A stretch of 64,000 nucleotides of DNA from Sphingobium sp. BYY-5 (lineage in GTDB: Bacteria; Pseudomonadota; Alphaproteobacteria; Sphingomonadales; Sphingomonadaceae), in assembly GCF_022758885.1 (NCBI RefSeq), contig NZ_JALEBH010000001.1, forward strand, positions 1,922,001 through 1,986,000, given 5' to 3'. The position numbers were made by a program, and so were the translations under genes. The notes beneath the pieces were generated by a model. It searched no databases. It was given only the letters and a program-made list of their open reading frames with translations, and was not told the DNA's origin. Positions 1-8,092 of the stretch are shown here, piece after piece; the first letter of the stretch is position 1, and every line of letters begins with the position of its first letter.

Positions 1-1
1 T

Positions 2-238
2 TCGCACTGGAATTCGAACGCATCCCCGTCGATCTACACGGAGGTGAAGGGCTATGCCCTGACCAACTTCCGTGCCGGCTTCCGCGGCGAAGGCTTCGAC
101 GTCTTCGGTTGGGTCCGCAACGCCTTCGACGTGAACTATATCGAGAATCTCCAGGTCGCGCCCGGCAACACCGGTCTGATCGCCGGTCAGCCCGGCGACC
201 CGCAGACCTGGGGCGGCACGATCAAATTCTCGTTCTGA
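2..238 (+). CDS. TonB-dependent receptor, C-terminal fragment
   Basis: The reading frame is open from the left edge and ends at a TGA, so only the last ~78 residues are visible. The fragment reads as the final beta-strands of an outer-membrane TonB-dependent receptor: alternating polar/aromatic strands (YALTNFRAGF, FDVFGWVRNAFD, NYIENLQVA), a glycine-rich loop with GQPGDPQTWG, and the terminal strand GGTIKFSF ending in phenylalanine, the usual C-terminal signature for BAM-dependent insertion. The 'vRNaFDvnY' element is typical of the last repeats of TonB receptors in sphingomonads, which carry many of them for siderophore, vitamin or carbohydrate uptake. The substrate cannot be inferred because the plug and most of the barrel lie outside the window. 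Confidence 0.85.
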   Translation, partial: SHWNSNASPSIYTEVKGYALTNFRAGFRGEGFDVFGWVRNAFDVNYIENLQVAPGNTGLIAGQPGDPQTWGGTIKFSF

Positions 239-324
239 TCCCTCCCACGATGTTCACCCCTGCGGGAGCGACACAGCCCTGTCGCTCCCGCATTTTTCAT
301 CTTGGTCCTCTTTCTAAATATTTT

Positions 325-416
325 CGTCATCCCCGCGCAGGCGGGGATCCTATCTCCTGACGTCGCACCAAGCACATTCTTGTGGGAGATGGGTTCCCGC
401 TTTCGCGGGAATGACG
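325..416. repeat. Dispersed palindromic repeat (CGTCATcCCCGCG family)
   Basis: Two arms of about 25 nt face each other: 325-350 begins CGTCATCCCCGCG and the inverse copy at 392-416 ends CGGGAATGACG. Each arm can also fold on itself (CCCGC...GCGGG), and the inner flanks (TATCTCC / GGGAGATG) extend the pairing. The same family recurs at 48615-48704 and, in a variant form, inside fdsB at 58363-58450. It fills most of the TonB receptor-panB gap; nothing else was recognised in the 237-nt interval. Confidence 0.8.
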
Positions 417-475
417 GTTGAGCTTGATGAGACACGCGATTTGCGCCCCGCCCGTGGCTGCGGTAGAGCGCCACC

Positions 476-1348
476 ATGTCCACGACCTTCACGATCGACA
501 CCGCCACCAGCCGCGCCAACCCCACGCCAGCGCCGATGAAGCGCCTGACCGTGCCCGCCATTCAGCGGCGCAAGTTCGAGGGGAAGACCGACGAACCGCT
601 GGTAATGCTGACCGCCTATACGGCGCGGCAGGCGCAGTTGCTCGATCCCCATTGCGACATGCTGCTGGTCGGCGATTCGCTGGGCCAGGTGATCTACGGC
701 CTGCCCTCCACCCTGGCCGTCACACTCGACATCATGATCGCCCATGGCGCGGCGGTGGTGCGCGGCAGCTATCACAGCGTCGTGCTGGTCGACATGCCGT
801 TCGGCAGCTACGAGGCTTCCCCCCAGCAGGCCTTTGCCAGCGCCAGCCGGGTCATGGCGGAAACCGGCGCTGCCGGGGTCAAGCTGGAGGGCGGCGAAGC
901 GATGGCCGAAACCATCCGCTTCCTGACCCGGCGCGGCATCCCGGTGATGGCGCATATCGGCCTGACGCCCCAGGCGGTGAACGCATTGGGCGGCTATGGC
1001 GCACGGGGCAAGAGCCAGGAGGAACATGCGAAGATCATGGCCGACGCGCGGGCCGTGGCGGAAGCCGGCGCTTTTTCCATGGTTCTCGAAGGCGTGATGG
1101 AGGAACTGGGCGATGCCGTCACCGCCAGCGTCGATGTGCCGGTGATCGGCATCGGCGCTTCGGCCCGTTGTGACGGGCAAGTGCTGGTGACGGAGGATAT
1201 GCTGGGCATGTTCGAACGTGTCCCGCGCTTCGTGAAGCGCTATGACAATATCGCCGAAACGATCGGCAATGCCGCCGAACGCTATGCCGCCGACGTGCGC
1301 AGCCGGGCCTTTCCGACCGACGATCAGGTCTATCGGCCCAAAAATTGA
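476..1348 (+). CDS. panB: 3-methyl-2-oxobutanoate hydroxymethyltransferase
   Basis: Catalyses the first committed step of pantothenate (coenzyme A) synthesis in the cytosol: hydroxymethyl transfer from 5,10-methylene-tetrahydrofolate to 2-oxoisovalerate. The protein shows the PanB hallmarks in order: LVMLTAYTA, the metal-binding aspartate in [11 protein letters not shown] (about residue 67), the second metal aspartate in [17 protein letters not shown], the HIGLTPQ stretch, and the catalytic glutamate region MVLEGV. The call uses the ATG at 476 (290 aa). An in-frame ATG at 536 would give about 270 aa, closer to the family's usual length, so the first 20 residues are uncertain. It stands alone on the plus strand; panC is not in the window. 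The opposite strand is also open over this gene, which I read as a high-GC shadow. Confidence 0.93.
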   Translation: MSTTFTIDTATSRANPTPAPMKRLTVPAIQRRKFEGKTDEPLVMLTAYTARQAQLLDPHCDMLLVGDSLGQVIYGLPSTLAVTLDIMIAHGAAVVRGSYHSVVLVDMPFGSYEASPQQAFASASRVMAETGAAGVKLEGGEAMAETIRFLTRRGIPVMAHIGLTPQAVNALGGYGARGKSQEEHAKIMADARAVAEAGAFSMVLEGVMEELGDAVTASVDVPVIGIGASARCDGQVLVTEDMLGMFERVPRFVKRYDNIAETIGNAAERYAADVRSRAFPTDDQVYRPKN

Positions 1349-1423
1349 TTTGCCTGTGGCATAAGCGCCGCTATTGATCGCGCCTTCCGGCAGATATTTC
1401 GGACTCATTTCTCGGAGATTCCC

Positions 1424-2122
1424 GTGGCCCTCACGCCGCAAAACAGCGAAGCCTTCATGCGCGAAGTCGACGAAGCCGTCCGTCAGGATCAGCTTCTCAC
1501 CTTTTGGGAACGGTATGGTCGCGCCCTGCTGGTCGTCGTCGTCCTTGGCCTCGCCGCTTTTGGCGGCTGGCTCTACTGGCAGCATTACAGCAAGACGCAG
1601 TCCGAAGTCGTGTCCGAAAAGATGGATACGGTGCTGGACGCCGCCGTGGGCGGCGGCACGCCCGACGCCAAACAGCTTGACGCCCTCACCAAGGCGAGCC
1701 AGCCCGGCTATCGCGCATCCGCCCTGCTGATCAAGGCGGGCGCCGCAGCACGCAAGGGCGACGCCAAGGGGGCGATCGCCGTCTACAGCGCGATGGCGGC
1801 GGACACCGGCCTCGATCAGCCCTATCGCGACCTGGCGCTCATCCGCCAGACGGCGCTGGAGTTTGACGGCCTCAAGCCCCAGCAGGTGGTGGATCGCCTC
1901 AAGCCCCTCGCCATCGAGGGCGCCCCCTGGTTCGGCAGCGCCGGCGAACTGGTCGCCGTCGCCTATATGAAGATGGGCAAGAATGATCTGGCCGGGCCGA
2001 TGTTCGCGGCCATGGCCAAGGACGTCAATGTGCCGCAATCGATCCGTTCACGCGCCCGTCAGATGGCAGGTGTCATGGGAATCGACGCGGTTGAGATTCC
2101 GGCCGAGCCGAGCGAAGGATAA
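1424..2122 (+). CDS. Membrane-anchored TPR protein, YfgM-like
   Basis: A 232-aa protein with a short cytoplasmic N-terminus (EAFMREVDEAVRQDQLLTFWERYG), one transmembrane helix at about residues 31-53 (LLVVVVLGLAAFGGWLYW) and a soluble C-terminal half of helical repeats (DAKQLDALTKASQPGYRASALLIKAGAAARKGD...). This is the organisation of the Tetratricopep_TPR_21/YfgM family, which in Escherichia coli accompanies the SecYEG translocon and periplasmic chaperones. The start is a GTG preceded by GGAG about 8 nt upstream. The next gene, bamB, begins 8 nt after the stop, so the two are co-transcribed with der; yfgM-bamB-der is the conserved order in many proteobacteria and supports the assignment. 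The periplasmic chaperone role is inferred from the family. Confidence 0.85.
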   Translation: MALTPQNSEAFMREVDEAVRQDQLLTFWERYGRALLVVVVLGLAAFGGWLYWQHYSKTQSEVVSEKMDTVLDAAVGGGTPDAKQLDALTKASQPGYRASALLIKAGAAARKGDAKGAIAVYSAMAADTGLDQPYRDLALIRQTALEFDGLKPQQVVDRLKPLAIEGAPWFGSAGELVAVAYMKMGKNDLAGPMFAAMAKDVNVPQSIRSRARQMAGVMGIDAVEIPAEPSEG

Positions 2123-2130
2123 GCGAACGG

Positions 2131-3480
2131 ATGGTGAGCATGAAGAGCCTGGCGCCGATCGGGCGTACCGTGACCGTGGCGGCGATGATCGCGCTGCTCG
2201 CGGGTTGCGGCATCGTCGGCGGCAAGAAGGGCGGCCCCAAGACTCCGGTCGTCGGCAATCGCGTATCGATCCTGACCAACGAGCAGGGAGTCGAAGTCGA
2301 TCCGTCGCTGGCCGACGTCCCCGTCAGCCTGCCCGCGCCCTATGTCAACGACAGTTGGTCGCAGCCGGGCGGTGATCCGTCCAAGGCGATGGGCCATGTC
2401 TCGCTGGGCGGATCGCCTAGCCAGGTCTGGACCGCCTCCATCCGGGGCAGTTCGCCCCAGGCGCGGCTCGCGGCATCGCCGGTCGTGGCGGGCGGCAAGC
2501 TGTTCGTCACCGACGCCGGCGCGCATGTCATCGCCTTCGACGCGGCCACCGGCGCCAGACTGTGGCAGACCAACCTCCCCGCCGAGGGCAAGGGCACCGG
2601 CAGCGCGCTCTTCGGCGGCGGCGTCAGCGTCCTGGGCGACCATATCTATGCCAGCACCGGCCTGGGCGACGTGTTCGCCCTCAACGTGGCCGACGGCAAG
2701 ATCCTGTGGAAGAAGCATCCGGGCGGCCCGCTGCGCGGTGCGCCGACGCTGGAAAACGGCCATGTCTATGTGATGGGCCAGGACAACCAGATTTTCGCGC
2801 TCAACCAGACCGACGGCGAAACCCAGTGGACCGACAGCGGCACGCTGCAAGTCACCGGCATTTTCGGCGTCGCCGCCCCCGCCGCCGCGCAGGGCACGGT
2901 GGTTGCCGGCTATAGCTCGGGTGAAATCACCGCCTATCGCTATGAAAATGGCCGCGACCTGTGGGGCGATGCGCTGTCGCGCACCAGCATCTCGACGGCG
3001 GTGGCGTCGCTGACCGACATCGACGCCGACCCGGTGATCGATCGTGGCCGCGTCTTCGCCATCGGTCAGGGCGGGCGCATGGCCAGCTATGAATTGACCA
3101 GCGGCCAGCGCCTCTGGGAAATCAACATCGCCGGTATCTCCACCCCCGCAGTCGTGGGCGAATGGGTGTTCGCCGTCACTAGCGACGCCAAGCTGCTCTG
3201 CGTCGCCCGCGCGACCGGCAAGATCCGGTGGATCAGCCAGCTTCGCCGCTGGCAGAAGGAAAAGAAGAAGGACAAGGCGATCCGCTGGACCGGTCCGGTG
3301 CTGGCCGGCGGGCGCCTGATCGTGGTGTCCACGCGCGGCCAGATGGTCTATGTCGATCCGGCGACCGGTAATACCCAATCGACGGTGGACCTGGGCAAGT
3401 CCATGTCGCTGTCCCCCATCGTCGCCAACAACATGCTCTATCTGCTGGCGGATGATGGAAAATTGACGGCTTTTCGGTAA
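2131..3480 (+). CDS. bamB: Outer membrane assembly lipoprotein BamB
   Basis: A 449-aa lipoprotein of the beta-barrel assembly machinery. The N-terminus carries a lipoprotein signal with lipobox LLAGC (acylated Cys about residue 26). The rest is a PQQ-type beta-propeller: repeats such as VIAFDAATGARLWQTNLP, VFALNVADGKILWKKHPGG, IFALNQTDGETQWTD, MASYELTSGQRLWEINI and LLCVARATGKIRWISQL, each a blade with the A-x-D/T-G-x-x-x-W pattern. BamB sits in the periplasm on the inner face of the outer membrane and helps present unfolded barrels to BamA. It lies in the yfgM-bamB-der operon, 8 nt behind the TPR gene. An in-frame ATG two codons downstream is an equally possible start. Confidence 0.93.
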   Translation: MVSMKSLAPIGRTVTVAAMIALLAGCGIVGGKKGGPKTPVVGNRVSILTNEQGVEVDPSLADVPVSLPAPYVNDSWSQPGGDPSKAMGHVSLGGSPSQVWTASIRGSSPQARLAASPVVAGGKLFVTDAGAHVIAFDAATGARLWQTNLPAEGKGTGSALFGGGVSVLGDHIYASTGLGDVFALNVADGKILWKKHPGGPLRGAPTLENGHVYVMGQDNQIFALNQTDGETQWTDSGTLQVTGIFGVAAPAAAQGTVVAGYSSGEITAYRYENGRDLWGDALSRTSISTAVASLTDIDADPVIDRGRVFAIGQGGRMASYELTSGQRLWEINIAGISTPAVVGEWVFAVTSDAKLLCVARATGKIRWISQLRRWQKEKKKDKAIRWTGPVLAGGRLIVVSTRGQMVYVDPATGNTQSTVDLGKSMSLSPIVANNMLYLLADDGKLTAFR

Positions 3481-3502
3481 AAGCCGATTCCAGAAAAAGC
3501 TT

Positions 3503-3577
3503 GTGCTCCTGCGAAAGCGGGAGCCTAGGGTGAGGCAAGTGCCCATGAACCCTAGGCTCCCGCTTTCGCAGGAGCAC
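3503..3577. repeat. Perfect 29-bp inverted repeat (GTGCTCCTGCGAAAG family)
   Basis: Arms 3503-3531 and 3549-3577 are exact inverse copies beginning GTGCTCCTGCGAAAG, separated by 17 nt. Each arm contains the nested hairpin CTCCTGC-gaaa-GCGGGAG. A second member of the family lies at 11355-11426. The element occupies the bamB-der gap and ends 46 nt before the der start, so it may attenuate read-through within the operon. Confidence 0.85.
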
Positions 3578-3623
3578 GACGTTTGTGACAAGCGCATTAT
3601 TTAACTCGGAAGGAAGTGCGGGC

Positions 3624-4988
3624 ATGCTGCCCACGGTAGCCATCGTCGGACGCCCCAATGTGGGCAAGTCCACCCTGTTCAATCGCCTGGTCGGCAAGAA
3701 GCTGGCGCTGGTCGATGACCAGCCCGGCGTCACCCGCGACCGGCGCGAGGGCGAGGCGCATCTGCTGGGCCTCGACTTCACGATCGTCGACACCGCCGGT
3801 TATGAGGATGAGGACGCGCAGTCCCTGCCCGGCCGGATGCGGATGCAGACCGAAGCGGCGGTGGACAATTGCGACGTCGCGCTGTTCATGATCGACGCGC
3901 GCGCAGGCATCACCCCGCTGGACGAGGAAATCGCCCGCTGGCTGCGCGCCAACGACGCGCCCGTGGTGCTGGTTGCCAACAAGGCAGAAGGCAAGGCGGC
4001 GGATGACGGCGTGATGGAATCCTTCAGCCTGGGCCTGGGCGAACCCATCCCCTTTTCCGCCGAACATGGCCAAGGAATGGCCGACCTGTTCCAGGCGCTG
4101 CTTCCCCATCTGGAGCGTGAAGAGTTTCAGCATGAGAAGGAGTTCTACGAGGATGACGAGAGCGCACCGCTCAAGCTCGCCATCGTCGGCCGGCCCAATG
4201 CGGGCAAGTCCACGCTCATCAACCGGCTGCTGGGGGAAAACCGCCTGCTGACCGGGCCGGAAGCCGGGATCACCCGCGACAGCATCGCCGTCGAATGGAA
4301 CTGGACCAATCGCGAAGGGCTGGAGCGTCCCGTCCGCCTGATCGACACAGCGGGGATGCGCAAACGCGCCAAGGTGCAGGACAAGCTGGAAAAGCTGGCG
4401 GTGTCTGACGGTCTGAACGCCGTGAACTTCGCCGAGGTCGTCGTGCTGATGATCGATTCTACCCGTGGCCTGGAGGCGCAGGATCTGCGCATCGCCGACA
4501 GGGTGCTGGAGGAGGGCCGCGCGCTTGTCGTGGCGCTCAACAAATGGGACACGGTCGAACATGGATCGGCCCTGTACCAGGGGATCAAGAAAGCGCTGGA
4601 CGAGGGGCTGGCGCAGGTGCGCGGCGTGCCGATCATGACCATTTCCGGGGCCACCGGAAAGGGTCTGGACGACCTGATCCACGTCGCTTTCGAAACCCGC
4701 ACCGCCTGGTCGCAGCGCGTCTCTACCGGCGTGCTCAATCGCTGGTTCGAAACCGCGCTGGAAGCTAATCCGCCGCCCGCGCCGGGTGGCAAGCGGATCA
4801 AGCTGCGCTACATCACCCAGAACAAGACCCGCCCGCCGACCTTCGTCCTGTTCGGCACGCGGCTGGACGAACTGCCCGAAAGCTATCGCCGCTATCTGGT
4901 AAACGGCATCCGCAGGGAACTGGGTTTCGGCGCGGTGCCGGTGCGGCTGACGCTGCGGAGCCAGAAGAACCCGTTCGCGACCAAGTAA
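3624..4988 (+). CDS. der: Ribosome-associated GTPase Der (EngA)
   Basis: Double-domain GTPase needed for 50S subunit assembly. Domain 1 has G1 GRPNVGKST (residues 9-17), G3 DTAGYE and G4 NKAE. Domain 2 has G1 GRPNAGKST, G3 DTAGMR and G4 NKWD. The C-terminal KH-like domain follows (RWFETALEANPPPAPGGKRIKLRYITQ...), ending SQKNPFATK. I chose the ATG at 3624 (454 aa) over the upstream in-frame GTG at 3585 because it places MLPTVAIVGRPNVGKS at the family N-terminus and is preceded by GGAAGG. The upstream GTG would add a meaningless tail lying next to the palindromic repeat. The gene follows bamB, the usual proteobacterial order. Confidence 0.95.
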   Translation: MLPTVAIVGRPNVGKSTLFNRLVGKKLALVDDQPGVTRDRREGEAHLLGLDFTIVDTAGYEDEDAQSLPGRMRMQTEAAVDNCDVALFMIDARAGITPLDEEIARWLRANDAPVVLVANKAEGKAADDGVMESFSLGLGEPIPFSAEHGQGMADLFQALLPHLEREEFQHEKEFYEDDESAPLKLAIVGRPNAGKSTLINRLLGENRLLTGPEAGITRDSIAVEWNWTNREGLERPVRLIDTAGMRKRAKVQDKLEKLAVSDGLNAVNFAEVVVLMIDSTRGLEAQDLRIADRVLEEGRALVVALNKWDTVEHGSALYQGIKKALDEGLAQVRGVPIMTISGATGKGLDDLIHVAFETRTAWSQRVSTGVLNRWFETALEANPPPAPGGKRIKLRYITQNKTRPPTFVLFGTRLDELPESYRRYLVNGIRRELGFGAVPVRLTLRSQKNPFATK

Positions 4989-4992
4989 AGCG

Positions 4993-5202
4993 ATGGCCGC
5001 CGATCCGGTCCCGATAAACGCCAGGGGCATGAAATGTCCCTGGCCAGCCCTGCGCGCGGCGCGTGCGATGCGGGAAGCGGACGCCATCATCATCGAGGCG
5101 GACGACCCGAACGCCGCCACGGAGCTGGAGGCGATGGCCCGGCAGCAGCAATGGGCCTTTGCCGTCCTGGGCCAGCATCGTTTCTCGCTGCGACGCACCT
5201 GA
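4993..5202 (+). CDS. TusA-family sulfurtransferase-like protein
   Basis: A 69-aa protein starting 5 nt after der. It has the TusA/SirA signature near the N-terminus: INARGMKCPWPALRAARAM with the CPxP motif whose Cys (about residue 15) carries the persulfide in active members, followed by the beta-alpha-beta pattern ending in VLGQHRFSLRRT. Family members relay sulfur for tRNA thiolation, molybdenum cofactor or other thio-metabolism. The precise acceptor here is unknown, and this may be the general alphaproteobacterial TusA-like protein rather than a true TusA orthologue. It is probably co-transcribed with der. Confidence 0.8.
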   Translation: MAADPVPINARGMKCPWPALRAARAMREADAIIIEADDPNAATELEAMARQQQWAFAVLGQHRFSLRRT

Positions 5203-5235
5203 GGCGCGGCGCACTCCTCATTGTCCCGCCCCGCT

Positions 5236-5250
5236 TTAACCCGCCGTTTA
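5236..5250. promoter_or_regulatory. Candidate CtrA box (one mismatch) upstream of hpt gene
   Basis: The sequence is TTAA, seven bases, then TTTA, i.e. the alphaproteobacterial CtrA consensus TTAA-N7-TTAA with one mismatch. It lies 44 nt before the GTG start of the Hpt gene. This is a sequence match only; function is inferred. Confidence 0.4.
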
Positions 5251-5293
5251 CGCGCAAGACCTATCTTCGCGTTACAAGGAAAGGAGCGGTGGG

Positions 5294-5734
5294 GTGTCTC
5301 ATCTACAGACTGAGTTGGTCAACTGGACCGAGTTTGCGCGGACCCGGAGCGAGCTGGGCGCGGCCTTTCTACGCATCCTGGGCTATTTCCGCGACGATGG
5401 CGTCCAGTCGATCAACGCGATCGAGGAGGCGTTCCGCGCCCGCAATGCGGCTGCCCTGGTCCCGCCGGCCCATCGGCTGAAGGGCGAAGCCGCCCAGTTC
5501 GGCGCCTTCCGCCTGAGCGTGATGGCGGAAGAAATCGAGATGACCGCCCGCCGCTGCGTGGAAACGCATGAAGGGCCGGAAGAGTTGATCGAGACCGTTG
5601 TGGCGCTGCGCCCCTGCTTCACCGAGACGATGACGTTGCTCGACCGCGATGCGAACCCGCTGGTGGCGCGCCGTCCGACCAGCTTCGGCCGCCGGACCGA
5701 AGCGCCCGCACCGGGTTTCGGCCGGGGCGTCTAA
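5294..5734 (+). CDS. Hpt-domain phosphotransfer protein
   Basis: A 146-aa protein with a histidine phosphotransfer (Hpt) four-helix bundle. The phosphoacceptor motif is AHRLKGEAAQFGA, with His at about residue 60 followed by the obligatory K-G, and the helix-loop pattern FLRILGYFRDDG...SINAIEEAFRARNAAAL precedes it. The C-terminal 35 residues (RRPTSFGRRTEAPAPGFGRGV) look disordered. Hpt proteins relay phosphate between hybrid histidine kinases and response regulators in the cytosol; no kinase or regulator gene is adjacent, so the partner is unknown. The GTG start has a strong AAGGAG 7 nt upstream, and a CtrA-like box precedes it. The neighbours der and the LLM oxidoreductase do not suggest a specific pathway. 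Confidence 0.82.
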   Translation: MSHLQTELVNWTEFARTRSELGAAFLRILGYFRDDGVQSINAIEEAFRARNAAALVPPAHRLKGEAAQFGAFRLSVMAEEIEMTARRCVETHEGPEELIETVVALRPCFTETMTLLDRDANPLVARRPTSFGRRTEAPAPGFGRGV

Positions 5735-5769
5735 TCTTCGTATTGAAATGAAACCCATCATGCCCCCAT

Positions 5770-6795
5770 ATGGCGGGCATGACGCATTTTTCCCTGCTCG
5801 ACCTGGTCCCCGTCCGTGAGGGCGATGATGCCGCCACCGCGCTCGCCAACGCCGCGGACCTCGCCGCTTATGCCGAAACGCTTGGCTATCACCGTTTCTG
5901 GGTCGCCGAACATCATGGGATGCCGGGCATCGCATCGGCCGCGACATCGGTCGTCCTCGCGCATATCGGGCATGCCACCTCCACCATCCGCATCGGCGCG
6001 GGCGGCATCATGCTGCCCAATCATGCGCCGCTGCTGATCGCCGAACAGTTCGGCACGCTGGACGCCCTGTTCCCCGGCCGCGTCGACCTGGGCCTGGGCC
6101 GCGCGCCTGGTTCGGACCAGCGGGTCGCGCAGGCCATCCGGCGCAATCTGGCAGGCGGGGCGGACCAGTTTCCACGCGATGTCATGGAACTTCAGGCCTT
6201 TTTCGCGGACGACGAGCGGCTGGGCATTCAGGCGACGCCGGGCGCGGGCGCGCAGGTGCCGATCTGGATATTGGGTTCCAGCCTTTATGGCGCGCAGTTC
6301 GCCGCCGCGCTCGGCCTGCCCTATGCCTTCGCCTCCCACTTCGCGCCTTCCGCGCTGGACGAGGCAATCGCGATCTATCGGCGCGATTTCCGTCCGTCGG
6401 CGCAGCTCAAATATCCCTATGTGATGGCGGGCTATAATGTCTTCGCTGCCGATGACGCGGCGGAGGCACAACTGCTGGCCAGTTCGATGCAACAGGCCTT
6501 CGTCCGCCTGCGCACCGGGCAGCCCGGTAAGCTCCAGCCACCCGTCCCCGGCTATTATGACAGCCTGCCCGGCCAGGCGCAGGCGATGCTGGCCGATGTG
6601 CTCAGTGTTTCCAGCATTGGTACGCAGGCCGATGTCGAACGCGACATCGCCGCCTTCCTGCGCCGCACCCAGGCGGACGAACTGATCGTGACCGGCCAGA
6701 TTTTCGATCCCGTCGCGCGCAAGCGCAGCTTTGCGATCGCCATGGCGGCGGCGCAGGCGGTGACGGCGGGCGAACCGGCGCTCAACGCGCCCTGA
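5770..6795 (+). CDS. LLM-class flavin-dependent oxidoreductase (luciferase-like)
   Basis: A 341-aa bacterial-luciferase-like TIM barrel. Diagnostic stretches are FSLLDLVPVREG at the N-terminus, LGYHRFWVAEHHGMPGIAS, IRIGAGGIMLPNHAPLLIAEQFGTLDALFPGRVDLGLGRAPGSD and the C-terminal SIGTQADVERDIAAFL...ADELIVTGQIFDP. These define the MsnO8/YhbW-type subgroup that uses reduced FMN or F420. The substrate is not predictable. Start choice is between ATG 5770 and ATG 5779; neither has a strong ribosome-binding site. The last 14 nt overlap, tail to tail, the end of the acyltransferase gene on the opposite strand. Confidence 0.85.
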   Translation: MAGMTHFSLLDLVPVREGDDAATALANAADLAAYAETLGYHRFWVAEHHGMPGIASAATSVVLAHIGHATSTIRIGAGGIMLPNHAPLLIAEQFGTLDALFPGRVDLGLGRAPGSDQRVAQAIRRNLAGGADQFPRDVMELQAFFADDERLGIQATPGAGAQVPIWILGSSLYGAQFAAALGLPYAFASHFAPSALDEAIAIYRRDFRPSAQLKYPYVMAGYNVFAADDAAEAQLLASSMQQAFVRLRTGQPGKLQPPVPGYYDSLPGQAQAMLADVLSVSSIGTQADVERDIAAFLRRTQADELIVTGQIFDPVARKRSFAIAMAAAQAVTAGEPALNAP

Positions 6796-7912
6796 GCCGT
6801 CCGCCGCTGAGGATGGACGCGGCGCCGGGTGCGATCCGCTGCAATGCCAGACCGGCGGGGATCACCGCCGCCAGAATGACGAAGGGCTGGGCGATCAGAT
6901 AGATCGGGTAGAGCGACGATCCCATCGGTCCGAATATCGCCCCCAGCACCGGCCCGCCCAGCCAGATCAGGATGAGATGGGCGCAGAAAAAGAAGAAGGC
7001 GAAAGGCTCCAGCCGCAGCAACAGGCCACGCACGACGCTTCCAGCCAGCGCCCAGGCCAAGCGCCAGAAGGCGATGGCCGCGCTGACGCGGACGGCGAGG
7101 TCCAGACTGCGCTGGAAGGACAGCCATTCCCCGTCCCCCAGCCTGATCGTTCGATAAAGCTGCGCCGCCATGAGCAGGGCAAAGGGCAGAAGCGCTAGCG
7201 GCAGCGGAAGGCGCGCGATCCACTCCTCCCCCGCATGGCGGCGGGTGAGGATGCCGAGGACGAAGAAGAAGAGGATCGACACCCGCATCAGCACGGGCGG
7301 CCCCAGCCCCGCGATATGCGCCGCTCCCGCCAGGATCACGATCAGGCCCAGCGTCCAGTCCGGCAGACGCACCAGCAATGGGGCCGCGACCATGCAGAGG
7401 AACAGATCGCGCAGGAACGGCATCTGGACATTGATGTCGGGATTGCGGGTCAGGATGAGGACTTCATCCACGACCCACCAGAGTGATCGGGGCTGTGGCG
7501 CCGACAGGCCGAACAACCAGGCCGCGCCCGATACAAACAGGATCGCCAGCATGTTCCACAGGATCATCGGCAGAAGGATCGTCCGCGCCTTGCGCGCGAT
7601 ATGGCCGGTCCAGTCGCGCGTGCGCCCCGAAGCCGCCACCAGCCATCCCGAAATCAGGCCCAGCAGCGGCACGGCGCTCCGCCCGAATATCTCCATCAAT
7701 GTCCAGCGCAGATCATCCTGCGTACTACCGCGAAGCGAGGCCAGCATCTCCCCGTTGAGACCCGTCCAGGCGTGGACATAGATCACTCCCAGGATGCAGA
7801 TGACACGGGCTATGGAAATCGCGTCGGAGCGGCGCGCTCCATGGACCGGTAGGGTTTCAGGCAAGAAAATATCCTGGTTGTGACGCTTATGGAATGCCGG
7901 AACTGGCTCCAC
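6782..7912 (-). CDS. Acyltransferase 3 family membrane protein
   Basis: A 376-aa polytopic inner-membrane protein with about ten hydrophobic segments. The N-terminal element SIARVICILGVIYVHAW matches the Acyltransferase_3 pattern (Arg followed about ten residues later by a His in the first membrane helix), and FLRDLFLCMVAAPLL and FFFFCAHLILIWLGGPVLG fit the later helices. Members O-acetylate or succinylate exported polysaccharides, lipids or antibiotics; nothing nearby shows which. The GTG at 7912 is the best in-frame start I can find, with a TTG about 14 codons downstream as an alternative. It is convergent with the LLM oxidoreductase and overlaps it by 14 nt, and divergent from the HerA-like gene. 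Confidence 0.8.
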   Translation of the reverse strand: MEPVPAFHKRHNQDIFLPETLPVHGARRSDAISIARVICILGVIYVHAWTGLNGEMLASLRGSTQDDLRWTLMEIFGRSAVPLLGLISGWLVAASGRTRDWTGHIARKARTILLPMILWNMLAILFVSGAAWLFGLSAPQPRSLWWVVDEVLILTRNPDINVQMPFLRDLFLCMVAAPLLVRLPDWTLGLIVILAGAAHIAGLGPPVLMRVSILFFFVLGILTRRHAGEEWIARLPLPLALLPFALLMAAQLYRTIRLGDGEWLSFQRSLDLAVRVSAAIAFWRLAWALAGSVVRGLLLRLEPFAFFFFCAHLILIWLGGPVLGAIFGPMGSSLYPIYLIAQPFVILAAVIPAGLALQRIAPGAASILSGGRLRAR

Positions 7913-8092
7913 GTTCCATGGGACGGGACGATCCGTGGCGGAGCTGCGGGCAAAAGCCGCACTGTTCGAAGGACATAGACAATATGGGCGACCGGCTCAA
8001 CCATCCCGGCATAAGCCAATATTTACCTATCTCCCCTATCTCCTCCCCCGACAATCGGAAGTCGTTCCGGTTGCAGGGGCGATCACAGACTC

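Noticed and set aside
350..2038. 562-codon open frame antisense to panB and the TPR gene
   Set aside because: Composition (His/Gly/Ala/Arg-rich, no recognisable domain) is that of a high-GC shadow frame; the plus-strand genes are unambiguous.
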